A DNA stretch of 64,000 bases, taken from contig NC_081543.1 of the NCBI RefSeq assembly GCF_901000735.1, positions 34,282,590 to 34,346,589 of the forward strand, given 5' to 3'. The notes under the pieces are model-generated. The model saw nothing but the letters and a program-made list of their open reading frames with translations. It was not told the DNA's origin and ran no database searches. Both the position numbers and the translations under genes were made by a program. Shown here piece by piece: positions 36,901-47,125 of the stretch. The stretch's first letter is position 1. Each line of letters starts with the position of its first letter. The stretch comes from Corylus avellana. Its lineage: Eukaryota > Streptophyta > Magnoliopsida > Fagales > Betulaceae.

Positions 36901-39900
36901 GCGGTGATTTGGATGGAGTAAGGAAGGAGAAGCAAGCACTTCAGGGCAAAATTAAGCAACTTGATGAAGCAATAAAGGCAATTGACAATGAGCTTAATTC
37001 TTTGGGGGAGGAGCTGAAACTTGTAATCCAAAAAAGGGACAAAGCTTATGAAAGCATTCAGCAACTCAGAAAACAGCGTGATGAGGGGGTAGGTTTTTAC
37101 TTTGTTACAACATTTATAGTTCCTTCTGTGTGTGCACGCATATATGTGGGCCTAAAGTTGAACATGTTCTTGGCGGTATTCCGATTAAGAAAGTTAAATC
37201 AGTTTGTTCCAGAGTACTCAAAATTTCAATTAGCTGCTGATGCAATGCCTATACCATCAATGTGGTGAACCAGGGCTCCTTGTGTTTCCATTGATGCAAG
37301 GCAGGTCACGGTAAATTATGTATGCTGTGGATACCTGTTATCTGATATAGGTTCTGCAGTTGATTTAGTATGAAAGTTGGTGAGAAAAGTTTATACTTTG
37401 TAGAACATTGGAGTTGGAGAAGCTGTTGAAGCATTTTACAATGGTAACTGCGTCGCATAGACCATTGTCTTTTCCTTTCCTAGGAGCATGTGTAAACAGT
37501 GTGATAGAAAATTATGGTGCAAGCAAAAAGAAGTGGTTTTCGGTTGCCTAGATTGTGTTGACATCACTTGTCATTGCCTTGCTTGGAAAGGTTCATTGAT
37601 TTGTATCAGTATTATCTGGAAACCCGGGTTGCAGTTTTTCATCTTCGGTCTCTCTCTGGTGCTTTATATAATCTTCTTCAGGGCTCTGTTGCCTTTTTTT
37701 AGTTATTGCAGCTTACCCTTCATCTTTCGGACTCCATTTTTTTCTTTAGTTATTTCTTTAGGGCTCCATCTTTCAGTCTCTGGTGCATTTATATAATCTT
37801 GTTTAGGGCTCCGATGATTTTTTTAGGGCTCCATCTTCAACTTACAGGCTGACTTAACTTTTGTTGCAGCTGATGTAGCAAAAATTAGATGTAAAACGTG
37901 GCTGCTCTTGGTTATTGTATTGCTAGTTATGTCTATTAAATTTGATTTAATGATTTGGTTTATAATTGAATGCTTTCCTTGAAGATACTTATACTTTTGG
38001 GGTTATTTATTTATTTATTTATTTTTCTTCCTTCCAAATAAACTTTTGTATCTGGATTGGGACGCTTGCATGAGACCTTTTTTTTTTTTTTTTTCCCAGT
38101 TAACTATAGAATTTCTTATGAAAATAGAAAAAAGTAAAGGTGTCATTTAGGGGGGTGTGCTATGTTGGATTCTTGTTAGGTAGAATGGTGGTGTTTTAAA
38201 AGTTCCCAAATTTAATTTTTCTTGTTCGCTTTTTCCTCTCTAGTTAGGTGATCCCTGCTATATACTCTCTTTGTACTTTGGGGCGCCTTACACTTTTAAT
38301 AAGACTGGTTATTACTTATTAAAAAAAAAAAAAAAATTCCCAAATTTAATATTGTAATTAGGCATAATTTTAGCTATATAAAAATTAAATATAGCTTGGA
38401 TAAAGTTGTCTCCATCAGATCTGGATGCCAACACCTCCTTTTTAACCTAACCAGATTCAGGTGGTTAGAGGTTAGATTTCGGCCACTCTTTGATCAGTAC
38501 CCACCTCTTTTGTTTGGTAGATGAAATAATAGAAGGGCTAATTAACCTAACATTTTGGCATGTGCACGTGAGAACGCACACACACTCATGGTGGTTTACT
38601 TAAAAGCTCCAGTCCAATCAAAAAATTGGTCCTACATGCCTGCATGCAAGAAAAGATGAGAGCGTATGAGATAAATCTGACTGGCCTAATAATGTCATAA
38701 GAGTAATGCTATTTTTTACACCCATTTATCACACCGATTAACGCGGTGTGTTTTAAGTGACTTTTCATGTCAGCCACTTTAAAAAACAAAAGTAAAAGCC
38801 ATTTAAAACACGCCACATGGCCGGTGTGACATTCTGATTTGGTTCTTTCTTATAAAAATGTGGACTATTCTTCATTAGCTTTCAAGCTTCCTTGAATATA
38901 TTTATGTCAAGTTTACATTTGTAATTTGGTAGTATTTGGAGTTCAATGTTAAACTATTATCGTCCTATTTTTCAGAATTCCTACTTTTACCAAAGCCGTA
39001 CAGTCTTGAATAAAGCACGAGAGCTTGCCGCGAAGAAAGATATCAAGGCTCTTGAGGAACTCTCACATTCAGAGGTTTGTTCGACAAGTGTTTGTCCATT
39101 GTCAAGAACATCACCTAAAGTTGATATTCTGGTTGTACTTTAATGTTTTTGATCTGTTCTTGATTAGGTTGACAATTTTGTGTCCCTCTGGAGCCGTGAC
39201 AAGGCTTTTAGGGATGAATATGAGAAAAGAATTTTGCCATCATTAGATAGTCGACAATTGAGTAGGGATGGGCGGATGAGGAACCCAGACGAAAAGCCTT
39301 TGGCGGTAATAGAAGAAACTACATCCTCTGAAACAGTGACACTGCCAAAACCCATTGTGAAACAATCAAAGGAAGATTCCAAATCCCCTTCACAGGATGC
39401 TTTGCCCATCCAAAAGGCCCCGAAGGAAGCTAAAAATGTAGCTACAGATTCGAAATCCATCGTGGAGCATATTAAAGTAGAAGACAAGGAGATCTCTGGG
39501 TTAGAAAAGCCGCAGAAGGACACTCCTGCAAAGGACAATGAAGTTGATGTAGCAAAATTGAAGGAGATAAAAAGAGAAGAAGAAATTGCAAAAGCTAAAA
39601 TAGCAATGGAAAGGAAAAAGAAGTTAGCAGAGAAAGCAGAAGCCAGAGCAGCTATGAAAACTAAAAAGGCAGCTGAAGAGAAGCTCAAGGAAATTATTAA
39701 TTTCTATAATTTCATCATCATTGCTTTCCTATTTGCTGTTTACTGTAGAAAGCTTAAAACTGACACTTTGTTTTCTAATTCACTTCTTATCTCAGAAGCT
39801 TGAAAGGAAGGCGAAGAAGAAGGCTTCAGCATCCGCACCTTCTTCTGATCCTGAAGAATCAGCAGAAGCAGTGTCAGATGCTGCTGCAGAAACAGAGAAG

Positions 39901-40110
39901 GCTGATGAAAATGTAGAAGCCCCATTTCCAGCAAAGGAGAAGGGTCAAAAGGTGGGCAATATCAGGCACAAGGTTAGACCAAAAGGCCCAGATTCAGTCC
40001 CAAAAGTCTTCCTGAAACGGAAAAAGTCAACAAACTACTGGGTATGGGCTGCTCCTGCTGCTGTGCTGGTTCTGCTGTTTTCAGTGCTCGGATACTACTA
40101 TCTTCTCTAA
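33915..40110 (+). CDS. PPI1: Proton pump-interactor 1 (PPI1)
   Basis: PPI1 binds the regulatory C terminus of the plasma-membrane H+-ATPase and stimulates it; the plant protein is anchored mainly at the ER by its C terminus. Coding exons: 33915-34289, 36304-36492, 36595-36774, 36894-37088, 38976-39074, 39168-39689 and 39796-40110, all phase 0, giving 624 residues (Arabidopsis PPI1 is about 612). Seen: conserved HSFYFVRCRSYDDPKIK at about residues 80-96; long coiled coils (about 95-345); a Lys/Glu-rich tail (about 450-540); and a C-terminal membrane segment YWVWAAPAAVLVLLFSVLGY (about 601-620). The start ATG lies in AACCATGG, a good context. Oddity: intron 6 (39690-39795) begins GA, not GT, at the position that keeps the family sequence KLK|KLERKAKKK. 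Introns 1 and 5 carry three very short LINE insertions. Confidence 0.93.
34876..34896 (+). mobile_element. 21-bp LINE tail insertion in PPI1 intron 1
   Basis: Only CTTATC plus 15 A was inserted. It is flanked by a perfect 20-bp target duplication AGTAGTTTATTGCTATTATA (34856-34875 and 34897-34916). Confidence 0.85.
35251..35293 (-). mobile_element. 43-bp LINE tail insertion in PPI1 intron 1
   Basis: T run, then GATAAGTAATACTC.. (reverse orientation of the ..TTACTTATC(A)n LINE 3' end), between perfect 16-bp duplications GAAAGATGAGAAAACT (35235-35250 and 35294-35309). Confidence 0.85.
38217..38336 (+). mobile_element. 120-bp truncated LINE 3' end in PPI1 intron 5
   Basis: The insert carries TACTCTCTTTGTACTTTGGG, CGCCTTACACTTTTAATAAG and ..ATTACTTATT before a poly(A), a common plant LINE 3' end. 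It is bounded by the 14-bp duplication TTCCCAAATTTAAT (38203-38216 and 38337-38350). Confidence 0.85.
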
Positions 40111-40659
40111 ATAGTGTGAGCTAGTAGAAGAACCAAGTAGAAAGAGTCATGAAAACCAGTTTTCCTGCTTCAGGGTGAGAGTGGGGGTGGGGGGGGTTAG
40201 GTTTGTAGTGTTAAAAATCCAAGTTTATTCCTGTTCGTTACATCCTTTGAGTGGGATGGACTCAAAATCATAATGTTGTTGGTGGTAGCTCAGAAGCTAC
40301 ATACATTTTAGTTTGACTTGATGAATTTTCAAATTTTGACTTTTTGATATCAAATTTCATTAAAAAATGTTATTTGGATCCATAATAAACTTGCTTTTTA
40401 TATGGAGGAGGAGACCCATTTCCCTATACCCCATTCGTTTTTGCTTCCTAACCAGCAGCAGCTATTCAGTGATGGATCCTGGAAATTGGGCCACCCAGAA
40501 ACAGAAGTAAAACCCTAGATATTTTTGCTTTTGATGATGGCATTTTCTTTAAGGAAAAAAAAAAGATAATGTGCCGTGCTCTCTATTATTTTTGCTATAA
40601 TCAAAAAGCATAATTATTGAGGGTGTGTTTTTTTTTTTTAAGACAAAAAATTCCAATCA

Positions 40660-40690
<31 letters not shown>

Positions 40691-40810
40691 TGTTGGTAAT
40701 CGAGATTACTTACTTGTTCAACCTGTCTTTCCTTATTACCAATTTACCCTTTATATATTTCTTTCCCTTTTCCCGCCAAGGAATCTACGGCTTTCCTTTG
40801 GTGGGCAGAT

Positions 40811-40843
40811 CTCCTCCCCTTGCGTGAGGCGCAAGGGGAGGAG
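40811..40843. promoter_or_regulatory. Perfect 14-bp hairpin in the DUF2828 gene leader
   Basis: CTCCTCCCCTTGCG (40811-40824) and CGCAAGGGGAGGAG (40830-40843) are exact reverse complements around a 5-nt loop. The hairpin is GC-rich and ends 68 nt before the start codon. If transcribed it could hinder ribosome scanning; that is inference. Confidence 0.6.
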
Positions 40844-40911
40844 ACTCCAAATAATAGCCCATTAATTTGCAGAAAACACCAGGAAAACAAACGAGGCAGA
40901 GGACGACGACG

Positions 40912-42849
40912 ATGCTGCGATTCATCAGATCCTCCGTGCCGAACCAGAGGAACCCAATAATCCATGAAATTGTTTCCTCCATCAAATCTTCATGTCGGAG
41001 TCAAAAGGGTCTTCTTCATTTCATTCCCCAAAGTTCGACGAATCATGAAGTTCCCTGTCACCAACCGGCCGGTCTTCTTGGTCCCCCGGAGCTCTACAAC
41101 AATGCCCCTGAAACCCGACCCGAGAAGACCGGTGAGACATTCATGAACCTTATGGTCTCCAACTACAACAAAATCACCGAAATGTTCCGCACCGAGAACG
41201 GCTCGCCCACCTACCTCTCCTCCGGCGACCCTTGCCTGGACTTCTTCTTCCACGTTGTGCCCGATACCCGACCCGATTCCTTGACCCAAAGGCTCGAACT
41301 GGCCTGGGCACACAACCCGCTCACCACCCTCAAGCTCATCTGTAATCTCCGAGGGGTACGTGGCACTGGGAAATCCGACAAATTCGGTTTCTACACGGCG
41401 GCGCTCTGGCTCCACATGAACCATCCCAAAACCCTAGTCCACAACATCGAGTCCTTGGCCAAATTCGGTTACTTCAAAGACTTGCCGGAGATTCTTTACC
41501 TTCTTCTAGAATCTCCTGATATCCGGATTAAGCAAAAGAAAGAGTGGCGCAGGAAAAAATATGACGAGCCAACTTTGGTGGGGAAGGATATTGCAAGCGC
41601 CGCCAGGAAAGAGAAGCGCGTGGCCATGGCGAAAAAGGCCCTTGAGAGATACAAGAGCGACAAGGAATTCCAGATCTTGCACGACAGCGTATCGGACTTG
41701 TTCGCCAAGTTTCTGAAGGCCGACGTCGAGTTATTGAACTCCGGCAACTTTTACGACATCAGTTTGGCGGCCAAGTGGTGCCCGTCGCTCGATTGCTCGT
41801 TTGACAAGTCGATTTTGCTCTGCGAGAGCATTGCGAGGAGGGTTTTCCCGGTTGATTCCCACCCGGAATACAGAGGCATCGAAGATGCCCATTATGCGTA
41901 CAGGGTGCGGGATCGGCTGAGGAAGGAAGTTCTGGTTCCGATTAGGAAGTCGTTGGAGCTGCCTGAGGTCTACATGTCAGCCAATCGGTGGAATGAGATT
42001 CCGTACAACAGGATTCCCTCGGTAGCCATGAATCTGTACCGAGAAAAGTTCTTGAAGCACGACGAAGAGCGGTTTGTGAAGTATTTAGAAGATGTTAAAG
42101 TTGGGAAATCAACAATTGCTGCAGGGGCTTTGCTTCCGCATGAGATTATAGCCTCTGTGAAAAACGGAGACGCTTCATTTCAAGTGGCTGACCTTCAGTG
42201 GAAGAGAATGGTGGAGGATCTGTCCAAGGAAGGCAAGTTGAGGAACTGCCTCGCTGTCTGCGACGTCTCCGGGAGCATGTATGGGACCCCTTGGGAAGTC
42301 TCTGTTGCAATGGGGTTGTTGGTTTCCGATCTGAGCGAAGAGCCGTGGAAGGGGAAGGTTATTATTTTTAGCAAATCACCTCAGCTTCATATAATTGAGG
42401 GCGATGATCTTCAGTCGAAGATGAAGTTTGCGGAGAACACAATAAACTTTTTGAACACCGATTTTCAGAAGGTGTTTGATCTTATATTGCAAGTGGCGGT
42501 GGATGGAAAGTTGAAGGAGGACCAGATGATCAAGAGGATCTTCGCGTTTAGTGACATGGAGTTTGACAATGCTTCGTGCAATGATTGGGAAACCGACTAC
42601 AAAGCTATACAGAGGAAGTTCAGGGAGAGAGGGTATGGCTCTGTGGTGCCGGAGATTGTGTTTTGGAATCTAAGGGACTCGAAATCAACGCCGGTGACTA
42701 TCTCCGACAAGGGGGTGGCGCTGGTGAGTGGGTTTTCGAAGAATTTGATGAAGTTGTTCTTTGATGGTGATGGGATAATTAACCCGGCGGATATCATGGA
42801 AGCTGCCATCTCCGGCGAAGAGTATCAGAAACTTGCTGTGGTGGATTGA
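40912..42849 (+). CDS. DUF2828 / vWA-like protein of unknown function
   Basis: Intronless, 645 residues, the size of Arabidopsis DUF2828 proteins such as the At5g43400 group. The conserved family start GLLGPPELYNN appears near residue 58; the N-terminal part before it is basic and hydroxylated (MLRFIRSSVPNQ, KSSCRSQKGLLHF), like a mitochondrial or plastid presequence, though this is inference. The C-terminal half has a von Willebrand A-type MIDAS motif DVSGSM at about residue 451 and a second motif FAFSDMEFD near 544, as in metal-binding vWA folds. The start is ATG 40912; the frame extends upstream only to a TTG. Codons are GC-rich compared with the flanks. Partners and process are not known. 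Confidence 0.9.
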   Translation: MLRFIRSSVPNQRNPIIHEIVSSIKSSCRSQKGLLHFIPQSSTNHEVPCHQPAGLLGPPELYNNAPETRPEKTGETFMNLMVSNYNKITEMFRTENGSPTYLSSGDPCLDFFFHVVPDTRPDSLTQRLELAWAHNPLTTLKLICNLRGVRGTGKSDKFGFYTAALWLHMNHPKTLVHNIESLAKFGYFKDLPEILYLLLESPDIRIKQKKEWRRKKYDEPTLVGKDIASAARKEKRVAMAKKALERYKSDKEFQILHDSVSDLFAKFLKADVELLNSGNFYDISLAAKWCPSLDCSFDKSILLCESIARRVFPVDSHPEYRGIEDAHYAYRVRDRLRKEVLVPIRKSLELPEVYMSANRWNEIPYNRIPSVAMNLYREKFLKHDEERFVKYLEDVKVGKSTIAAGALLPHEIIASVKNGDASFQVADLQWKRMVEDLSKEGKLRNCLAVCDVSGSMYGTPWEVSVAMGLLVSDLSEEPWKGKVIIFSKSPQLHIIEGDDLQSKMKFAENTINFLNTDFQKVFDLILQVAVDGKLKEDQMIKRIFAFSDMEFDNASCNDWETDYKAIQRKFRERGYGSVVPEIVFWNLRDSKSTPVTISDKGVALVSGFSKNLMKLFFDGDGIINPADIMEAAISGEEYQKLAVVD

Positions 42850-43169
42850 TAATCTCTGCAGTGTACTTGGTATGGGATTTAGAGTAATTTTAGTTTTCCT
42901 TGATTCAAGAAATTATTTTGGCATTTTATTTTTTGTTTATCCTTTCTGCACTTGTAGTTTCTGGCTGGCTTCTGCAGATAATTCAGGCAAGCAATAAAAC
43001 AAAATATTATTATTATTATTATTATTATTTTGAAAATTCATTATGAATTCAGTGATGACTCTCCCTATTGTCGTCGCTAATAATAAGATATCGACCACAA
43101 CAAGGGCCCCAATCACCATGACATTTTACTTTTCTACTTTCATGCAAATTCAAATCTTACATCATTTTT

Positions 43170-43430
43170 CAAGTAGTGATTGCGATGCATTTGGAGGAGC
43201 AGTAATGGGTACCTTATAGGTGATATGAAGATGCTTTTACAATCTATTCTACAATGGAGATGTTGTCATGTCTCTCGAGATGCTAATTATGTAGCTCACA
43301 ATTTGGTGAAGGTGGCTATTCACCAAGTCATAGATCATACATGGAAAGATGTCATTCCCGACTATATCCGTGATGTAATTTTGATGGAGCAACTTGCTCT
43401 AAGATAAGTTACAACTTTATTGTCAAAAAA
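43170..43430 (+). mobile_element. Truncated LINE 3' end with RNase H remnant
   Basis: Encodes DMKMLLQSILQWRCCHVSRD followed by ANYVAHNLVKVA and DYIRDVILMEQLA, the RNase H-like end of plant LINE ORF2. It is flanked by the 18-bp duplication AAATCTTACATCATTTTT (43152-43169 and 43431-43448). The counterpart in copy 2 is near 55593-55866, where the Trp codon before KDVIPDY is a stop (TGA). Confidence 0.85.
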
Positions 43431-43786
43431 AAATCTTACATCATTTTTAATCTTAATCTTAACCATAAAATAAACTCAGTAAACAAACAAAGAATAGTTG
43501 TAACAACAAAACCAACCACTTTTTACCTTGATTTCCACACTTGCTTACCTCTCATTTTAATCATTTTTTTCTCTCAATTTGAAAGTCATTCTTTCCTTGT
43601 ATGACCCTGCCGCATGTTATCTTCTGACAGGTCGGGTTGCGTGTGGTTCTTCTATGAATCAAAGTCATCGGCTTTGGCAAGGGGTGTCCCCAATATCCTT
43701 TCCTCTATAATGAGAGAAGAATGGTGCTCACATACTATCTCCGGTGCAAGTTCTTCATAAAACCCGCTCAAACATTGAGATTTAGG

Positions 43787-44108
43787 ATGTGTTTGAGATT
43801 GCGATTTTGCAAGAATGATCTGTGTTTTTAAAAGATATTGCAAAACGAAAGATGTTTGGCATTGCGATTTAAAAAACACTTAATTTAAAATAGGAAAAAA
43901 ATTTATAATATCTATAAGCAAGTTATGGGGTGATTATTCGAAAAAAATGCGAATTTAAACCAAATCACGATTTCGCATAACAAATATTTGATAAAAAAAA
44001 TATTTTTTAACATATTTTACCAAAAGTCTTTACGATTTTAAAAAGTTGCAATTTAAAAAATACAATTTTTAAAATCACACGTATTAAAACCGCAATCCCA
44101 AATGGACT
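43787..44108. mobile_element. MITE of the TTTGnGATTGCG family
   Basis: Left end TGTGTTTGAGATTGCG and right end CGCAATCCCAAATGGACTC are imperfect inverted repeats around about 320 bp. Counterpart in copy 2 at 56219-56551. Confidence 0.6.
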
Positions 44109-44273
44109 CTCAAACTAGTTTAAACTTCATTATCTAGTGTAATTCTTTTGCAGCCGCTAAAATAACACAATTGAGCCGATCTGAGCCTAGGTCGGTCATG
44201 ACCTGCAATGAACTGCTTGGCCCAAGCCCAGAGGATAAAATCCAAGCATATCAAATGCAACTAAATAGTCCCA

Positions 44274-44354
44274 AGGGGTAGCTTAAGTTATTAATTTGAA
44301 TCCTCATTTTCCCCTCTTATGTGGACATGTCAAAAAAGAAAAAAAAAAAAAAAG
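44274..44354 (+). mobile_element. Short SINE-like fragment
   Basis: GGGGTAGCTTAAG (box A-like), TTTGAATCC (box B-like) and TATGTGGACATGTC followed by an A-rich tail. Related to 29810-29900; present also in copy 2 at 56714-56795. Confidence 0.45.
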
Positions 44355-44861
44355 AAATCCTATAACAAAAAATCTTGTGTTGATAGAATGGATGAATTGT
44401 GGTTCGAAAGTCTATACACCCAATCAAATGGTTGATGAACAAAAAAAAAAAAGAATTAATTAAGAATGTTTTGAAAATTCTTTTGTCAGTAGATAAAGGG
44501 AGATTAAGGTTTTATTTCTATGATACATACTACAATAGCGACTATAATACTTGTTCTTAGTCTTAAATAAATGTAATAAGAAGTTGAAACAGATCCTCCA
44601 ACTTATACAAACTCACATTATTGACAAATTAATTCAATAATGTGAGTTTGTAAATAATAGAGGCGTTAAAATTGTTGGAGGACTAATCCTCATGTTTATC
44701 CCATAATGATTAATGCGATCAAAATCCCAAATCAATGAGAATGCTTCCACCAGATAAAGGATGAAAACAGAGGTGGTAATTAAGAGCTATGGAGTTGTGG
44801 GAGATTGGTGAGATATGAAGACAGTGAACAACTTTTGTCATTAACGTGATATATTTATTTT

Positions 44862-44904
44862 GTCCCGCATGTCTAAAATATAAGCAATTTCTGTCGTTTA
44901 TATA
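44862..44904 (+). promoter_or_regulatory. Pol III USE + TATA, unit A1
   Basis: USE GTCCCGCATGT (one change, A to G, from GTCCCACAT), 24-nt spacer, TTTATATA at 44897-44904, start G 23 nt further on at 44928. Confidence 0.65.
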
Positions 44905-44927
44905 TGATTGCACTAATCTCATGTATT

Positions 44928-45228
44928 GTCGAGCTCGGTAACGTGGGTTTGTAACCAAGTGGGACTATGAGATGGTTGGAAGTTGTGGGGTGTCTTCTCT
45001 GGGTGTGGGATTGTTGGTGACGATTGATTTGTTCGCCGCCAGCCCCGCGTCCCCTGGGGGTTACAGGGGATTCCCCACCCTCCACGGGTGGGTAGTCAAT
45101 ATACAATTATTATTTGCTTATCATATGGCTTTACTACAGCCCTGGATTGGAAGAAGATACAAATCAATTGATGCCCAATCCCAGCGCGCCACCTGGGTTT
45201 CACCCTCTTCTACTCACAGCCACCTTTT
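44928..45228 (+). ncRNA. 7SL-like RNA unit A1
   Basis: About 301 nt from the predicted +1 G to TTTT at 45225-45228. The 5' end GTCGAGCTCGGTAACGTGGG then CTTGTAACCAAG resembles the Alu-domain start of plant SRP RNA, which has GAGCTCTGTAGCGAGAGC then TTGTAACC. Two GC-rich hairpins follow: TCCCCTG/CAGGGGA and CCCACCC/GGGTGGG. GGGATTG and ATTGATTTG (5' side) can pair with CAAATCAAT and CAATCCC (3' side), like SRP helix 5. The helix 8 motif is not intact; the nearest match is GGATTGGAAGAAGATAC at about nt 217. It may be functional, or a pseudogene. Confidence 0.55.
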
Positions 45229-46502
45229 ATTTATTAAACTTGAAGAAGAAAGAATGTGGCCTCCCTCTGTCATGCTCTGTTTTTGGAACGAAGTGAAGGT
45301 TGATAGTTATATGGCATTGCATTGCCATTGGCATAATAATGGTTTATACCCAATATATACCCTTTTCGTCTACATTTGAGAAACAATAATGGAGAAGGAA
45401 ATAGCGTGTTAATAGAGCAATAACTCAACGATATATAATGGAGGATTGGCTTCTTCATGCTCTGTTTTTTGGAACCATAACACAGAATTTAACTCGTCTA
45501 CATTATTTGGCCATTACTTGTGCATATGTGTATTTGAAGTTTTTCAGTTCTCTTGAGATGACTGATGAGACGTCTCTTTTAGCACTCTACTCTGTTCACG
45601 TGTGTTTGAGTTTTACATGGTTTAAAATCCATTCAAGGCCTTCCAATAACAAGTTTTTTGTTACAACAACAAAAGAAAAGAAAAAACATGCAATTGAATG
45701 TCTAAACAAGTTACTGAAATTCCATATCCGGACCTAGACCTAAAAAATATCCATTCTTTCCAAGCTCCCTCATAAGCCAGTAAGGAGTTTTTCAAATCAT
45801 TTTTTCAGGATTGCAAACAATGGACATTAAATATCCATTCTTTTCAAAAAATATTTTTAGATAAAAACATAAAATAATTTACGTCGGAGCCTAAAAGTAA
45901 AAAGAAGGCACAAAACCGTGAATTCGTTTTCAAAGATATACGTGACTGTGTTTCATAAACCCTTTTTTCTCCTTTTCTTTTGATTGTCTGCAAAGGAAAT
46001 GGATCATATTACAAAGGTCGGGTGATATGGGTTCAACAACTATGTGTTAATCTCTACCACAAAACTCCTTCTTTTTGATGCAAAATCTTTTATTACATAT
46101 TACATCTTTTCTGCTGGAGGTAATCACTTTTAATGCTCAATGGGAGATTAAGGTTGCTATCTTACTTGTTTTTACTTCAACTAAATATAAGAAATCAAGA
46201 TATATAGATCCCACATCGAATAAGAGTTAATTTTATATTGACAAACTCAAATAACCCTTGTTTAGAAAAAAAAAAAAAAAAACTCAAATAACCCTTGTTG
46301 ATCCTATCTCTCAAGAACTTTTTACTTTTCTCTGCACTCTGATTTTTGGAGGAATCCCATCCGGAGAGTGGAAGAAAGTGAAACAACTTTTGTCATCATC
46401 AAGTCTTTATGGCCTTCAAAAACGACTTGGAATGATTGGTGTTTTTAAAAGATAATAAGAGGGAGGCGAGATTGTGGACTTCAATGTGATATATGTTTTT
46501 TT

Positions 46503-46545
46503 GTCCCACATTATTAAAATATAACCAAATTCTGTCATTTATATA
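46503..46545 (+). promoter_or_regulatory. Pol III USE + TATA, unit B1
   Basis: USE GTCCCACATTA, 24-nt spacer, TTTATATA at 46538-46545, start G at 46569. Confidence 0.65.
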
Positions 46546-46568
46546 TGGTTTCACTAATCATATGAATT

Positions 46569-46983
46569 GTCGAGCTCGGTAACGTGGGCTTGTAACCAAG
46601 TGGGACTATGAGATGGTTGGAAGTTGTGGGGTGTCTTCTCTGGGTGGTGGGATTGGGTGACGATTGATTTGTTCCTCGCCAGCACAGGAGCCAGCCGAAG
46701 CCTTACGTCCCCTGGGGGTACTACAGGAACAGGTTCCCAGGATTGGTAGAAGGTTTACAGGTGCGTCCCCTGGGGGGTTACTTACTACAGGAACAGAAGG
46801 AACAGGTGTACAGGTGCGTCCCCTGGGGGTTACTTACTACAGGAACGGGTGCCCAGGATTTGGTAGAAGGTTTACAGGTACCCAGGATTGGTAGAAGATA
46901 CAAATTTACTTACTACAGGAACAGGTGCCCGCCCAATCCCAGCGCGCGCCACCCGGGTTTCACGAAACTAACAACCACCTTTT
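46569..46983 (+). ncRNA. 7SL-like RNA unit B1, expanded by internal repeats
   Basis: Promoter and 5' end match unit A1, but the middle holds repeated blocks: CGTCCCCTGGGGG three times (from about 46706, 46764 and 46817) and CCCAGGATTGGTAGAAG-like blocks three times, so the unit is about 415 nt. It ends AACAACCACC then TTTT (46980-46983). The expansion breaks the expected fold; a pseudogene is likely. Confidence 0.5.
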
Positions 46984-47060
46984 ATTATTAAACTACTTGA
47001 AGAAGAAAGAATGTGGCCTCTGTTTTTGGAACGAAGTGAGGCTTAATTATTATTATATGA

Positions 47061-47125
47061 TCAATTGACACCAAATCTCATCGTGCTACCTGGATTCTCT
47101 CTGTACTCACAACCACTTTTTTTTT
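47061..47125 (+). pseudogene. Solo 3' end of a 7SL-like unit
   Basis: CCAAATCTCATCGTGCTACC.. through CTCACAACCAC and T9 (47117-47125) matches the last ~65 nt of unit D, with no 5' part or promoter next to it. A 5'-truncated fragment. Confidence 0.7.

Noticed and set aside
39164..39688. Minus-strand Ser/Phe-rich open frame of 174 codons
   Set aside because: It is the antisense of the Lys/Glu-rich PPI1 exon 6.
40867..40911. Upstream extension of the DUF2828 frame
   Set aside because: It would have to start at TTG; the first ATG is at 40912.
40990..41424. Long minus-strand open frame opposite the DUF2828 gene
   Set aside because: It is the antisense shadow of a GC-rich coding region, with no family motif.
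46208..46218. Perfect USE match ATCCCACATCG
   Set aside because: The nearest TATA-like sequence is only about 12 nt away, and no RNA-like unit follows. The same motif occurs by chance in plant repeats; also present in copy 2.
46664..46991. Overlapping open frames in unit B1
   Set aside because: They are produced by the GC-rich internal repeats of the RNA unit and shift between copies.
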